The position numbers were made by a program, and so were the translations under genes. From Flavobacteriales bacterium (GTDB taxonomy: Bacteria; Bacteroidota; Bacteroidia; Flavobacteriales_F; PHOS-HE28): DNA of 64,000 bases. Every line of letters starts with the position of its first letter. Position 1 is the first letter of the stretch. The notes beneath the pieces were generated by a model, which ran no database searches, had not been told where the DNA came from, and saw only the letters and a program-made list of their open reading frames with translations. This document shows positions 41,384 to 51,108 of the stretch, piece by piece. The DNA lies in assembly GCA_016699575.1 (NCBI GenBank), contig CP064979.1, forward strand, positions 62,001 to 126,000, in the 5' to 3' direction.

Positions 41384-43927
41384 CTAGAACCGCAGGTAGA
41401 AAGACGGTTTCACGATGAACGGCAGCACGTCATCCCCGCCCAGGTGGTCCGTTCGCCAGATGAAGTCCACACGCGCCAGCTTCAGGATGTTCTCGATGCC
41501 GAAGCCGAACTCATAGTACGGCGTGGCCAGCACGCTGGAGCCTTCGTGCAAGAGATAAGGGCCGGTGCGGTTCTCAGCCCTGAGCGTTCCGTAGAACGCC
41601 TTGCCGATGATGAACTCGCGCAGTTTCAGCCTGCGTAACAGCGGCACCTTGTTCAGAAAGAACCCCTCGAAGTGGTGTTCCAGCATGAGCGATGCGTGCT
41701 CATCGCTGACGAACTCCAAGTAGTTCATCAGGTTGAACGCGTGGTCGTCGTTGAGCAATAGCGGGTTGCCGCCAGGCGTGTACAGCAGCGGAAAAGGCAC
41801 CTGCCCTTGTACCGTCCCGCCCTCGGCAATGATGTTGAGGTAGCCCCATTTGTTGGCCCGAAGTTGATGCTCCACCCGGACCGTGTACCTCTGATGGTCG
41901 TAGTCGCCTTCCAGAAACCCCTTCATTCCGCCTTGGAATTCGAACGTGAGCATCGGGTACTTCAGGAAGAAGAGCCTCCGGTTCGCATCGTTCAGGTCGG
42001 CAGGCAATTCCTGTGCGCCCCAAGCCAACCGTAGCGAGAGCTTCACGCTGGCACTGGTCACCTCGCCGAGGGCAAGCGTGTCACCTTCCAGGTTGGTGCT
42101 GCGGAAGTCGAAACCGAGCGGCGACATTCGGCTTTGGTACACCCCTGCCCTGCTGCTGAACCCGGTGAACCACTGACGCTCCAGCCAGCCTTCGCTTTCC
42201 TCCACCAACATGCGGCGCTCGTCACCAGCGATGCGGATGAACGACGTGAGCACATGGTCCAGTGCGATCATGTACGGCGTGCGGCCTTGCTGCACCAGGT
42301 CATGCCGGTAGCGCGCACCGAGGGTCCAGCGGGCATTCGGGTCGCGATGTCGCTTCTCGACTGCGCTCGAAGTGACAACATCGGTTGATGAACCCGACCT
42401 GACCGGCAGGAGATGGTAACGCGCTTCCAGACCACCCTTCCAACGTTCGTCATTGAAGCCGTAGGCAATGTGACCGATGAGGTCGTAGCGCTTGCTCAGC
42501 CGATCGGTGGTCCTCAAACCGAGCTTCGCGCGGTGGCCCTCCACGGTGTTGTAGCTATAGAACGACCACACGTTGCCGATGTCGAGCTTCCTAGCGGGCA
42601 GCCACCCCTCCCCGATGACCTTGCTTGCATCCACCAAGCGCGTCCACTTCGGGTCGCTGTTCATGCGGCCCACCATCTCTTCCACGTCCTTCTCCTCTGC
42701 GGTCAGCGGTGTGGCCCGCGCCTGCTCCCACCACGTGCTGTCGCGCTCGAACGCCTTTGCATCCATCACCACTGGATCCACACCAGCGTAGAAGTCGTTG
42801 CCGCGCGGTTGGTCCATCACGATGCCTTGCACTACCGACGTCTTGCGCCCGAAAAACCCCGTCATCTCCTTGCTGTTCTCCACCACCGTGAAGTCGGCCA
42901 GCACTTGGCTCTTGTGCAGGAACCACTGCCGGTCTTCCACCCGCTGGTAGTTGTAACGCAACCAGTAGTTGCGCACGAAATTGATGTTGGCCTCAATGCT
43001 GAACGTCAGGTCCACTCGCACCACGGCGTACGTGCTGTCGTGGATGTACATCGTGCCGGCGAACGCCACATCGCTGCGGCCCTTCGGTTTGAAGTCGATG
43101 CGGTGGCAGTTGAACCCGTCGATGGTGTAGATGCTGTCGTGCAGCGTGTGGTCGTAGTTGCGCTTGTAATGGTCGTTGATGGGACTGGGGAAAGCGTGCT
43201 CCAGTATCACCACGTAGTTCTCGTAGATGTCCGGGTCGATGTACATGTCCTCCACGAACTCGCTGATGCGCGGTGCACGGAAGAACTTCACCGTTCGGCG
43301 GCCTTGCACGATGTCCTTGCGGGCAGGCGGCTCTTTGCGGTAGAAGTGCTCTTCGCTGCTTTCCGTGAGCAGGATGGGCAGGTAGTTGACGCCATCGGCC
43401 GTGGTATCCGCATAGTCCCAGATGTAGTCGAAGGGCCGCAGCAGAACGTTGCGTTTCACCTTCTCCGTGAACTGGTTCAGATCGAAGCGGACGCGGTGAT
43501 AGACCTCGTATTCGTATGCCCTCAACCTATCGGGGCGGTTGTTGGGCTTGTTGGCGATGACCTTCCGAAGGATGCGCCAAGCAGCCGGTTCGCGCACGGC
43601 CACGATACGCGCCTCGGCGAGTTCCTTGGTCGACGAGAAAAGTTCGATGTCCAGCTCTTCGGTCACACCGTCCGCAATGGGCAGCGTCTCCGGATGGTAG
43701 CCGAACATGGTCACCACCAGCGAATCCACATCGCGACCGGTCTCCAGAAAGAAGCGACCGGCGCTGTCGGCATCGGCGCCGATGGTGGTGCCTTGGAAAA
43801 GAGCTTGGGCGAAGGCCAGCGGCTCGCGGGTTTCGGCATCGACCACGCGACCGTATATGCGCGTGCGCTGAGCGCTGGAAACAAAGGGCAATAGGAGCAG
43901 ACCAAGCACCAGTATTACCCCGGGCAT
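41384..43927 (-). CDS. DUF5686 family outer-membrane protein
   Basis: This 847-residue protein has a signal peptide (VILVLGLLLLPFVSSAQ). A CarboxypepD_reg-like domain (about 23-105; IYGRVVDAETREPLAFAQAL) follows, then a large region typical of DUF5686 (YWLRYNYQRVEDRQWFLHKS; many aromatic beta strands). It ends in PFIVKPSFYLRF, an outer-membrane barrel end. DUF5686 proteins are abundant in Bacteroidota and of unknown function, probably TonB-independent barrels. The start at 43927 is chosen by the signal peptide. Confidence 0.85.
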   Translation of the reverse strand: MPGVILVLGLLLLPFVSSAQRTRIYGRVVDAETREPLAFAQALFQGTTIGADADSAGRFFLETGRDVDSLVVTMFGYHPETLPIADGVTEELDIELFSSTKELAEARIVAVREPAAWRILRKVIANKPNNRPDRLRAYEYEVYHRVRFDLNQFTEKVKRNVLLRPFDYIWDYADTTADGVNYLPILLTESSEEHFYRKEPPARKDIVQGRRTVKFFRAPRISEFVEDMYIDPDIYENYVVILEHAFPSPINDHYKRNYDHTLHDSIYTIDGFNCHRIDFKPKGRSDVAFAGTMYIHDSTYAVVRVDLTFSIEANINFVRNYWLRYNYQRVEDRQWFLHKSQVLADFTVVENSKEMTGFFGRKTSVVQGIVMDQPRGNDFYAGVDPVVMDAKAFERDSTWWEQARATPLTAEEKDVEEMVGRMNSDPKWTRLVDASKVIGEGWLPARKLDIGNVWSFYSYNTVEGHRAKLGLRTTDRLSKRYDLIGHIAYGFNDERWKGGLEARYHLLPVRSGSSTDVVTSSAVEKRHRDPNARWTLGARYRHDLVQQGRTPYMIALDHVLTSFIRIAGDERRMLVEESEGWLERQWFTGFSSRAGVYQSRMSPLGFDFRSTNLEGDTLALGEVTSASVKLSLRLAWGAQELPADLNDANRRLFFLKYPMLTFEFQGGMKGFLEGDYDHQRYTVRVEHQLRANKWGYLNIIAEGGTVQGQVPFPLLYTPGGNPLLLNDDHAFNLMNYLEFVSDEHASLMLEHHFEGFFLNKVPLLRRLKLREFIIGKAFYGTLRAENRTGPYLLHEGSSVLATPYYEFGFGIENILKLARVDFIWRTDHLGGDDVLPFIVKPSFYLRF

Positions 43928-43941
43928 GGATCGCTTCCCCG

Positions 43942-43974
43942 CGCAAAGCCTCGGGGCAAGCTCCGCAAAGCCTC
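43942..43974. repeat. Two tandem copies of CGCAAAGCCTC
   Basis: The 11-base CGCAAAGCCTC occurs at 43942-43952 and 43964-43974 in the leader region of the DUF5686 gene. It is part of a short GC-rich repeat of unknown role. Confidence 0.4.
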
Positions 43975-44083
43975 CTCGCGATGACGCGCTCGAAAAGACC
44001 ATCAGGACCAACAACACCAAGACCTCCACCGTTGCTACGTGCTATGCGGTTATTTCGGGCCAAGCTATCGCCCAGCGCACCAC

Positions 44084-45169
44084 ATGGACAGCATCCGCGG
44101 CACCCGGTCACCGTTCGCGGCGCATGCGGCGTTCGGCGCTGATATACGCGCCTTGTCCACCACTTTGTTCAAATTCGGCCGGTCCGTTCCGATAGCCTAC
44201 TGGCCCAGAGTGTTGGCCATTACCGGCATTGTGGCATTGAACGCACCATTGCGCTGGTGGGAAAGCCTGCGCTATGGTGCGGCCATCAAGCGCTCTGTCG
44301 TTCGTTCGCCCGTGTTCATCCTCGGCCATCCGCGCAGCGGCACCACCTACCTGCACTACGTCATGGGCCGCGACCCGCAGTTCGCAAGTCCAGCGGTTTA
44401 TGAAGCCCTGATGCCATGGACTTTCCTGAGCGCTGGCGGCTTCCTCCGACGGATGCTCGGCAAGGCTTTGCCCGCCACACGGCCCATGGACAATGTGAAA
44501 ATGACCGCCGATGCACCGAAGGAGGAAGAGTTCGCACTGGCATGCATGGGATCGGCTTCGCTTGTGACAGGCTACTTCTTCCCACGGCGCCTGCCGCTCA
44601 TCTTCAATGATGCGGTTCTGCTGAACGACACATCCTCGAAAAGCACCTGGCAAGGCAATGTGCAGTACTTCACGCGCAAGCTCTCGCTCAAGTATCCGGG
44701 CAAGGCGTTGCTGATGAAGAGCCCGGCGAACACCGCTCGCGTGAAGGAGTTGTTGGAACTCTTTCCGGACGCCCGCTTTATCCACATCCATCGCGATCCG
44801 CTGACGGTGTACGCCAGCACCATGAAGCTCTACAGCAAGATCCTTCCTCAACAAGCGCTCGGCTCAATGGACCGCACGGCTCTGCGCGACTTCGTGCTGA
44901 AGAGCTATTCCGCCATGCAGGCGAAATACGAAGCCGACAGGGCTGGCATTCCGGCTGGCCGGTTGGTGGAGATCCGCTACGCGGACTTCGTGGGCAATGA
45001 AATGGCGATCCTGGAGAGGATCTATTCGTCGCTCGGGCTCGATGGGTTCAACGCCGCACGCCCGCACATGGAAGCGGAGATCTCTGCGTCCAAGGATTAC
45101 GAAACCAACAAGTACAACCTCGGTGAAGAGGAGGTGCGGATGGTGAAGCAAGCGTGGGGACTGCCGTGA
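44084..45169 (+). CDS. Sulfotransferase family protein
   Basis: This 361-residue protein contains the PAPS-binding P-loop-like motif ILGHPRSGTTYLHYVM near residue 80 and the 3'-phosphate motif FIHIHRDPLTVYASTMKLY near residue 230. This is the two-part signature of sulfotransferases. A hydrophobic helix at about 43-60 may anchor it to the membrane. The acceptor is unknown. The start at 44084 is chosen over an upstream in-frame start at 44039, which adds only unconserved residues. It converges with the adenylate-forming ligase of the acyl cluster, with only 4 bases between the stops. Confidence 0.88.
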   Translation: MDSIRGTRSPFAAHAAFGADIRALSTTLFKFGRSVPIAYWPRVLAITGIVALNAPLRWWESLRYGAAIKRSVVRSPVFILGHPRSGTTYLHYVMGRDPQFASPAVYEALMPWTFLSAGGFLRRMLGKALPATRPMDNVKMTADAPKEEEFALACMGSASLVTGYFFPRRLPLIFNDAVLLNDTSSKSTWQGNVQYFTRKLSLKYPGKALLMKSPANTARVKELLELFPDARFIHIHRDPLTVYASTMKLYSKILPQQALGSMDRTALRDFVLKSYSAMQAKYEADRAGIPAGRLVEIRYADFVGNEMAILERIYSSLGLDGFNAARPHMEAEISASKDYETNKYNLGEEEVRMVKQAWGLP

Positions 45170-45173
45170 ACGG

Positions 45174-46577
45174 CTAACGCTTCACCTTCCCCGTCGTCGT
45201 CATTTCCAATTCGTCCACGAAGCGGATGCGCTGCGGCAGCTTGAATGCGGCCATTGACGTGCGGCAGTGTGCTATGAGGTCTTCTGCATCACCAACCGCT
45301 CCGTCGTTCAAGACCACATCGGCCTCAACCACCTCACCGAGCAAGGGGTGTTTGCCACCGTGCACCCGGCAGCCTCTTACCGCTGAGTGCAGCAGCAGCA
45401 CCGCTTCGACTTCCTCCGGGAAAACCTTGTTGCCCGCCACATTGATGACGGACTTGCTCCGCCCGGCAATGGTGATGAGCCCATCGGGTGAACGTATAGC
45501 GAGGTCGCCGGTGAGGAACCAGCCGTTATGCAGATTGTCCGCGCGAAGGCTGGGCGGCGACAAGTAGCCATCGAACAGTCCCGGGCCTTTCAACGCAAGC
45601 TGCCCCATGTTGCCATCGGGCAGCGGGTTCAGGCTCTCATCGAGGATGGCTGCTTGGAAATCGGGCAGCACATGGCCCACGGCCTCGGGATGTTGCGCAG
45701 CTCCGTCGGCATTGATGATGGGCAGACCCACTTCGATGATGCCGAAGGCCTGGTAAACCGGTCGCCCGAATTTCAGATGGAAGCGATGGCACAGATCCAC
45801 CGGTAAACCAGCACTTGTGGAGATGACTCGCTCCAACGGACCAAGCGTTGTGCAGCCTTCATCGCTCACCAGCATCCGCACGTGCATGGGCGATGCGTAG
45901 AGCATCCGCGCTCCCGACCGATCAGCGGCCTCTATGATGCTCGCTGCGGTCAGGTCATCAGCCAGCACGATCGTGACGCCGAAATAGAGATAGAGCATCA
46001 CCGACACTACGAAGTGATAGGCCATGGGCAGCACCCATACCACGGCATCGCCTTCGCCAAGCTGTAATCCCTTGTTGGCCGCTTCAACACGCGCCACGAC
46101 GGAGCGATGACCGATGACCACGCCTTTCGATGTTCCCGTTGTTCCGCTTGTGAACCGGATGAAGGCCGCATCGGGAACGTGGGGGGCGATGCTCGCATGG
46201 TCGCGCTTGTGCAGGCACAACGCGAACGGTCCCCCGCCGATGGACAGTTCGGCTGCGGTGCTTTGCTCCAGCACCGCGTGCAGGCCAGCTCCTTCCACCG
46301 CGGCCGCCCGCTCCGCTTTGGTGAGGTTGTCCGCGATCGGCATCACCACGGCACCGCACTTCAAGCCCGCAAGCATGCTGACGATGAACCCCGGCCCATT
46401 GTGGTCCACAATGCCCAGGCCCATGCCTGTCCGCAAACCGAGCCGTTGCAGTTCCGCTGCGCGCGCTTCCGCCTGCCCGATGAGAGCTACAAAAGTCAAC
46501 CGCTCCGATCCACAGTCCACGGCGACTGATGCAGGCCATCGCTGGGCACGTTCGCGTACCACGTCGTAGAAATTCAT
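45174..46577 (-). CDS. Adenylate-forming acyl-CoA/ACP ligase
   Basis: This 467-residue member of the ANL superfamily has the P-loop-like FTSGTTGTSKGVV near residue 145. YQAFGIIEVGLPI, the GWFLTGDLA motif near 345 and the catalytic lysine in TTTGKVKR at the C-terminus are also present. It should activate a carboxylic acid as an acyl adenylate and load CoA or the ACP of the same operon. The start at 46577 overlaps the upstream oxidoreductase stop by 4 bases (ATGA). It is the last gene of a four-gene cluster. Confidence 0.9.
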   Translation of the reverse strand: MNFYDVVRERAQRWPASVAVDCGSERLTFVALIGQAEARAAELQRLGLRTGMGLGIVDHNGPGFIVSMLAGLKCGAVVMPIADNLTKAERAAAVEGAGLHAVLEQSTAAELSIGGGPFALCLHKRDHASIAPHVPDAAFIRFTSGTTGTSKGVVIGHRSVVARVEAANKGLQLGEGDAVVWVLPMAYHFVVSVMLYLYFGVTIVLADDLTAASIIEAADRSGARMLYASPMHVRMLVSDEGCTTLGPLERVISTSAGLPVDLCHRFHLKFGRPVYQAFGIIEVGLPIINADGAAQHPEAVGHVLPDFQAAILDESLNPLPDGNMGQLALKGPGLFDGYLSPPSLRADNLHNGWFLTGDLAIRSPDGLITIAGRSKSVINVAGNKVFPEEVEAVLLLHSAVRGCRVHGGKHPLLGEVVEADVVLNDGAVGDAEDLIAHCRTSMAAFKLPQRIRFVDELEMTTTGKVKR

Positions 46578-47845
46578 GGCCGTGCCCATTCAGGGAAATT
46601 CTCACGGCGGATCTGTTCAATGGCCTCGCCTTCGCCCTTGCCCATTGCGCTGAACGAGGCCAGGACGCCCGCCGCGAACCCGGTGCTCATGCAAGTGCCC
46701 ATCACCCGAGCACTGGCAATGGCCATTTCGCTGGCGCTGATGGAACGCCCGGCGAAGTAGAGCCCTGGAACACTGGGTGAAGTCAGGGCACCGGACGGAA
46801 CGAGGTAGTATTCTTCCTCCGGCATCCACTTCATGTCAGCGCCGGGCCCGTCGCCCCAGTGCTCAATGGGCCATGCGCCGATCGCTACACCGTTCGCAGG
46901 CTTTCTGCAGTTCAGGACATCCTCTTCGGTCAATAGCTCACGTCCCATGGGCCGTTGTTGCGTTCGAACGCCCAGCTCAGGTGCCACTGCCTCAACAGTG
47001 ACGTTCCTGAACGTGTTGGTACCCTCGCGCAGCAATTGGACCAATCCGAGCGCTATGGCCCTGCCTTGGCCGTTCAGCGCACCGATGTCGTCATTCTGCG
47101 CAATGCGCCTGTTCAACGTGATCTTCAAGGAAGCTCGTCCTTCGCACAACGAGCCATGCACCACGCCAACATGTTTGATCCCTATCGCACGTGCATCGCC
47201 CTTGTCACGCGCCCGCTGAAGAGCGCGATGCGCGGTTGCCTCAAGGCCCTGCACGCTGGTGGGCAACAGGCCGTTGACCTGCAGCACGTGCGACGGTGAT
47301 TGGTACAGTTCCTCTTTGATGAGCGCGCCACCGCGGAGCTGCGTGATAAGCGCGTTGCCCGTCGCATCCACTATGCACTTCGCAAGCACGCACCGCTCAC
47401 CTTCCGATCCCTGCGTTCGCACCTCGAATCCTCCCTCGTTTTCCAAGCATGCCAGCACTGTGGTCTTCAGGCGCAAATTGTAGGAGTGCGTCATCATTTC
47501 CATCTCCAATAGCCGTCCCATCAGCTGCATCGGATACGGTTGGAACCAGAGCCCATGGTCCCCTTGTTGCGGCTTCGGACCGCCCATTTCCACAAGGACT
47601 TCCGGGATGAACCTGGACCAATTGCCGAGCGTTATCCGCGGTGGCTCCGCCGTCGACCGCAAGTATGCACCGCAGATAGTGCCCACCATGGCATCGGTGG
47701 CCTTGCCTCCCGGTCTTTCGGACCGCTCGATCAACACGGTTTTGGCCTTGGCCGCAAAAGCGCCCATTGCCGCGCTCCACCCCGCTATACCACCGCCCAC
47801 GACGAGCACGTCGCAGGTTTCAGGTTGAAGCCGTGGTGCCGCCAT
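46574..47845 (-). CDS. FAD-dependent oxidoreductase
   Basis: This 423-residue flavoprotein opens with a dinucleotide-binding motif (DVLVVGGGIAGWSAAMGAFAAK) and ERSERPGGKATDAMVG. A CIVDATGNALI segment and a C-terminal FAD-contacting GLYFAGRSISASEMAIASARVMG follow. It belongs to the FAD_oxidored (PF12831-like) group. The substrate may be an acyl chain or an ACP-bound intermediate, because it sits between the acyltransferase and the ligase; this is inference. It overlaps the acyltransferase by 26 bases and the ligase by 4. Confidence 0.87.
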   Translation of the reverse strand: MAAPRLQPETCDVLVVGGGIAGWSAAMGAFAAKAKTVLIERSERPGGKATDAMVGTICGAYLRSTAEPPRITLGNWSRFIPEVLVEMGGPKPQQGDHGLWFQPYPMQLMGRLLEMEMMTHSYNLRLKTTVLACLENEGGFEVRTQGSEGERCVLAKCIVDATGNALITQLRGGALIKEELYQSPSHVLQVNGLLPTSVQGLEATAHRALQRARDKGDARAIGIKHVGVVHGSLCEGRASLKITLNRRIAQNDDIGALNGQGRAIALGLVQLLREGTNTFRNVTVEAVAPELGVRTQQRPMGRELLTEEDVLNCRKPANGVAIGAWPIEHWGDGPGADMKWMPEEEYYLVPSGALTSPSVPGLYFAGRSISASEMAIASARVMGTCMSTGFAAGVLASFSAMGKGEGEAIEQIRRENFPEWARP

Positions 47846-49118
47846 TGCCGGTGAGCAGGGCCACAAGGTCGGTCTGGAATTGCATTCGTTCAGCGGCGGA
47901 CAACGCTTCGGGCACGTGTCCTATGACCAGTTGAAGTCCGTTGCTGTTCCGTTTGAACGTTACCGTGAGACCGGGCGGCGCAGGAACGCTGGCATAGTCC
48001 ACTGCGGAAAGCACGCGCGCCCCACCGAAAGAGGTCACGCCTTCACCTTCATCGCCGAGATCGGAGAACGACAGGCTGGCATAGTCGCCGCGCATGGGCA
48101 GGTTCACCAAGGTGCTGTACAACCAGAGCGGCACACGGCGGAAGAAGTTCAGCAAGGATGTGTAGCGAGCGGGCACGTCAGCGGCCAGTTGCCGCTTCAC
48201 CTGCGCATGAACGGCGGCGATGGCCTTCACCCGATCACGCACCAAATCGTCCTTCAGCCGCGCGAAAACGAACGTGAGGTTGTTGCCGAACAAGTGCCCT
48301 GCTGTTCCCTTCCTGCGCTTGCTCACGGGCATGCTCACCCAGTAGTAAGGTGGTTTCCCGCCGCGTGCATCGAACACGCGTTGCAACGCGGCAAGTGTTG
48401 AAGCCAGATTGAAGTTGCTCATCCCGAACCGCGCGCCGTGGGTCCAAGCCTGCTTTTCCATTGCATCCGCCTGCGCACGGTCGAACTGCACAACGCTGAA
48501 CACCGGAGCGCCGACGGGACCGCGCCGCCCACGGAGCAGCCGTGCCATGAACCAGAACGGCGAGCCCAGCATGTAAAACATGATGTAAACCGTGTTGCGG
48601 AACTCCGGCCACCAGTGCTGGCGTTCGCGCTCCGGGAACAACGACTCCTTCGGCCAGGCTGGGGCACCAGGTTGGATGGCGTGGGCGAAATTCACCATGC
48701 CCTTTTGGTCGAACAGGGCGTGGTGCGCACTGATGACCGCTTGTTTGCGGCCATCCGCGAGCCCGACAAGCTGCACATGCACCGGGCATCCGCCAAAAAC
48801 AACGTCGCGCTGCAACACCAGCGCGACATGGTCTTCCGGTGAGCAGTTCTCGAGCAGCGCTACGTTCTTCGGTCCCGCATCATCACCGCTGAACTCCCAC
48901 TTGGGCATCACCAACGTGGCCCGCCGCAAGCGCAGTGCCGCAGCCAGCCTGAAGTTGTGATTGGCCTCTATGCCCTGGGCCAGCAGGCGCAGATCAGCGG
49001 ATGGATCCAGTTCCAGGGCTAACCGGACAACATTCCCGACCCGGCTGCGCTTGCGCATGTGCCGATCCAGCAGCACTTGGAAGTTGTCGGCTCCGGTGAG
49101 CGGCCAAGCCCTGATCAT
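47820..49118 (-). CDS. Condensation-domain-like acyltransferase
   Basis: This 432-residue protein has the HHxxxD motif of the chloramphenicol-acetyltransferase/condensation/WS-DGAT superfamily (ISAHHALFDQKG, near residue 130), plus the second-half hallmark region (VKRQLAADVPARYTSLLNF and SFSDLGDEGEG). Such enzymes join an activated acyl group to an amine or alcohol. It follows the ACP gene with a 4-base overlap. Acceptor and acyl group are unknown. Confidence 0.78.
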   Translation of the reverse strand: MIRAWPLTGADNFQVLLDRHMRKRSRVGNVVRLALELDPSADLRLLAQGIEANHNFRLAAALRLRRATLVMPKWEFSGDDAGPKNVALLENCSPEDHVALVLQRDVVFGGCPVHVQLVGLADGRKQAVISAHHALFDQKGMVNFAHAIQPGAPAWPKESLFPERERQHWWPEFRNTVYIMFYMLGSPFWFMARLLRGRRGPVGAPVFSVVQFDRAQADAMEKQAWTHGARFGMSNFNLASTLAALQRVFDARGGKPPYYWVSMPVSKRRKGTAGHLFGNNLTFVFARLKDDLVRDRVKAIAAVHAQVKRQLAADVPARYTSLLNFFRRVPLWLYSTLVNLPMRGDYASLSFSDLGDEGEGVTSFGGARVLSAVDYASVPAPPGLTVTFKRNSNGLQLVIGHVPEALSAAERMQFQTDLVALLTGNGGTTAST

Positions 49119-49387
49119 GGGTTGCTGACGAACGTTCCGTTCCGCACCGCACAGGCACAATCGGCAAGTGCTTGCGCGCTTTCCAGATGCTTGCGTTGCA
49201 GCGCGGTCTCGGGCAGTTCGATGCCGTGTTTGCGTTCCAGGTACATCACCAGTTCAATGACCGACATGCTGTCCACACCCACATCGGAGAAGAGCGTGGA
49301 CGGCTCCACAGCCACCGACTTGTCCAGCACGCGTTCCCGGAGATAAGTGCAGAGTTCAAGTGCGATCGTCGCAGGATCGGGGTTCAT
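49115..49387 (-). CDS. Acyl carrier protein
   Basis: This 90-residue protein has the phosphopantetheine attachment motif GVDSMSVIELVMYLE, with the serine in DSM near residue 38, and acidic helices typical of ACPs. It is the first gene of the four-gene cluster and overlaps the acyltransferase start by 4 bases. As a dedicated ACP it probably carries the acyl group used by the acyltransferase. The frame continues upstream, but the ATG at 49387 gives the normal ACP length. Confidence 0.9.
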   Translation of the reverse strand: MNPDPATIALELCTYLRERVLDKSVAVEPSTLFSDVGVDSMSVIELVMYLERKHGIELPETALQRKHLESAQALADCACAVRNGTFVSNP

Positions 49388-49455
49388 GGATCGAACAACC
49401 TGCAGGATGGGGCCGCAGACCGGCCGCGAACGTAAGACCAGCGAAAGCCTTGCGC

Positions 49456-49463
49456 TATTTTGC
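49456..49463 (+). promoter_or_regulatory. Candidate -7 promoter element of the desaturase gene
   Basis: CGC-TATTTTGC lies 26 bases before the start of the CrtI/CrtD-like gene and matches the recurrent promoter-like element. The divergent ACP gene starts 69 bp to its left. Confidence 0.4.
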
Positions 49464-49488
49464 CACCCTTCGATGCCCACCCACCTGT

Positions 49489-51051
49489 ATGCAACGTATT
49501 GAGCTGGCAGACCGCCCACCCGTGCTTGACGCAGGCAAGGCGGGCACTGCAAGGAAACAAGCACATGGCACGAAAGGCCGATGTGCGGTTGTGGGGTCAG
49601 GAGTGGCCGGACTTGCTGCAGCCATCCGCCTCGCCCATGCAGGCCACGACGTCACTGTTATTGAGGCGAACGACTACCCCGGAGGAAAACTGAGCGAGCT
49701 TCGGATGAACGGTTACCGCTGGGACATGGGTCCCACGGTTCTGACCATGCCGCGCTACATCGATGAACTGTTCGCCCTTTGCGGCGAGGACCCGCGGGCG
49801 TACTTCAACTATGTGCGCATCGACCCCGGGTTCCAATACTTCTTCCAGGATGGATCGGTGATCCGGACGTGGGCCGATGCTGAGAAGTTCGCGGATGATG
49901 TCGCGGCGAACAGCAAGGCTTCGCGCGAGAGCGTGCTGACATTCCTTGAGCGTTGCCGCGTAAAGCGCGAGCTCACGGAGGAGGTGTTCCTGGAACGCTC
50001 GCTGCACCAACTGAAGAACTACTTCAACAAGGCTACGCTGCGTGGCCTGCTGAACTTCCACAAGGTGGGCGCCTTCACCACCATGGCCAAGGCGAACGCC
50101 GCGTTGTTCAAGGATGATAAAGTGGCGGCCGTGCTGAACCAGTTCGCGGGCTACACGGGCAGCAATCCGTACGCGGCCCCGGCCACGCTCAACCTCATCT
50201 CCTATTACGAGATCGCACTCGGTTCATACGCGGCCAAGGGTGGCATGCATGCCGTTACCAAAGCCCTTGTGGCGTTGGCCGAACGGCAAGGCGTGAAGAT
50301 CCAACTGGGCACACGCGTGGAACGCATCTCGGTCATCGACAAGCGTTGCGTGGGACTGGAGATCAACGGGCGCACGGTGAAGTTCGACCGGGTGATCAGC
50401 AACACCGACATCCGCACGGTATACGACAAGCTGATGCCGGAACAGCACAAGCCCAAACGCGCTCTGGACCAGCCGCGCAGCAGCAGCGTCATCCTGTTCC
50501 ACTGGGGCATGGACCGGGCCTTCCCGCAGCTGCACCTGCACAATATGTTCATGAGCAACGATGGGCGCTCGGAGTACGACCACATCTTCAACAAGAACAC
50601 CGTTCACCCTGACCCGAGCGTGTACCTGCACGTGAGCAGCAAGGTGAACGCCGATGACGCGCCCCCGGGCTGCGAGAATTGGTACGCCATGGTGAGCGTG
50701 CCGCACAACACCGGGCAGGATTGGGATGCACTGGTCCGCTCCACGCGCGCCACCATCCTTGCCAAGCTCTCCAAGATGCTCGGTGCCGATGTGGAGACGC
50801 ACATCACCTGCGAACACTCGCTCGACCCGCGCACGTTGGAGCGGCTTACGTCGTGCGCGTTCGGCAGCATCTTCGGCACCAGCAGCAATGGCATGTTCGC
50901 CAGCTTCCTGCGCCACCCCAACTTCAGCAAGCGCATCAAAGACCTCTACTTCTGTGGGGGCAGCGTGCACCCAGGACCCGGCATTCCACTGTGTTTACTT
51001 AGCGGGAAGATCACGGCGGGACTTGTGGAGGAAGAGATCTGTCGGCACTGA
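49489..51051 (+). CDS. Phytoene desaturase family protein (CrtI/CrtD-like)
   Basis: This 520-residue flavoprotein has a dinucleotide-binding motif (CAVVGSGVAGLAAAIRLAHAG) and the carotenoid-desaturase stretch GGKLSELRMNGYRWDMGPTVLTMP. The C-terminal signature is LYFCGGSVHPGPGIPLCLLSGKI, as in CrtI, CrtD and CrtN. It desaturates carotenoid-type polyenes at the membrane; which step is not clear. No phytoene synthase is in the window. About 33 unconserved residues precede the FAD fold, so the true start could lie further in. It diverges from the ACP-acyltransferase cluster. Confidence 0.85.
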   Translation: MQRIELADRPPVLDAGKAGTARKQAHGTKGRCAVVGSGVAGLAAAIRLAHAGHDVTVIEANDYPGGKLSELRMNGYRWDMGPTVLTMPRYIDELFALCGEDPRAYFNYVRIDPGFQYFFQDGSVIRTWADAEKFADDVAANSKASRESVLTFLERCRVKRELTEEVFLERSLHQLKNYFNKATLRGLLNFHKVGAFTTMAKANAALFKDDKVAAVLNQFAGYTGSNPYAAPATLNLISYYEIALGSYAAKGGMHAVTKALVALAERQGVKIQLGTRVERISVIDKRCVGLEINGRTVKFDRVISNTDIRTVYDKLMPEQHKPKRALDQPRSSSVILFHWGMDRAFPQLHLHNMFMSNDGRSEYDHIFNKNTVHPDPSVYLHVSSKVNADDAPPGCENWYAMVSVPHNTGQDWDALVRSTRATILAKLSKMLGADVETHITCEHSLDPRTLERLTSCAFGSIFGTSSNGMFASFLRHPNFSKRIKDLYFCGGSVHPGPGIPLCLLSGKITAGLVEEEICRH

Positions 51052-51062
51052 CCGGAACGAGA

Positions 51063-51089
51063 AACGGCCGCCACATCGTGACGGCCGTT
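51063..51089 (+). terminator. Hairpin between convergent genes
   Basis: AACGGCCG and CGGCCGTT form an 8-bp stem around an 11-base loop. It lies between the desaturase stop and the TPR protein stop and could end both transcripts. Confidence 0.5.
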
Positions 51090-51108
51090 CCCAGGATCGA
51101 TCAGTGGA

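Noticed and set aside
42413..43894. 493-codon open frame antisense to the DUF5686 gene
   Set aside because: The sense strand has a signal peptide and the DUF5686 pattern; the antisense frame is compositional.
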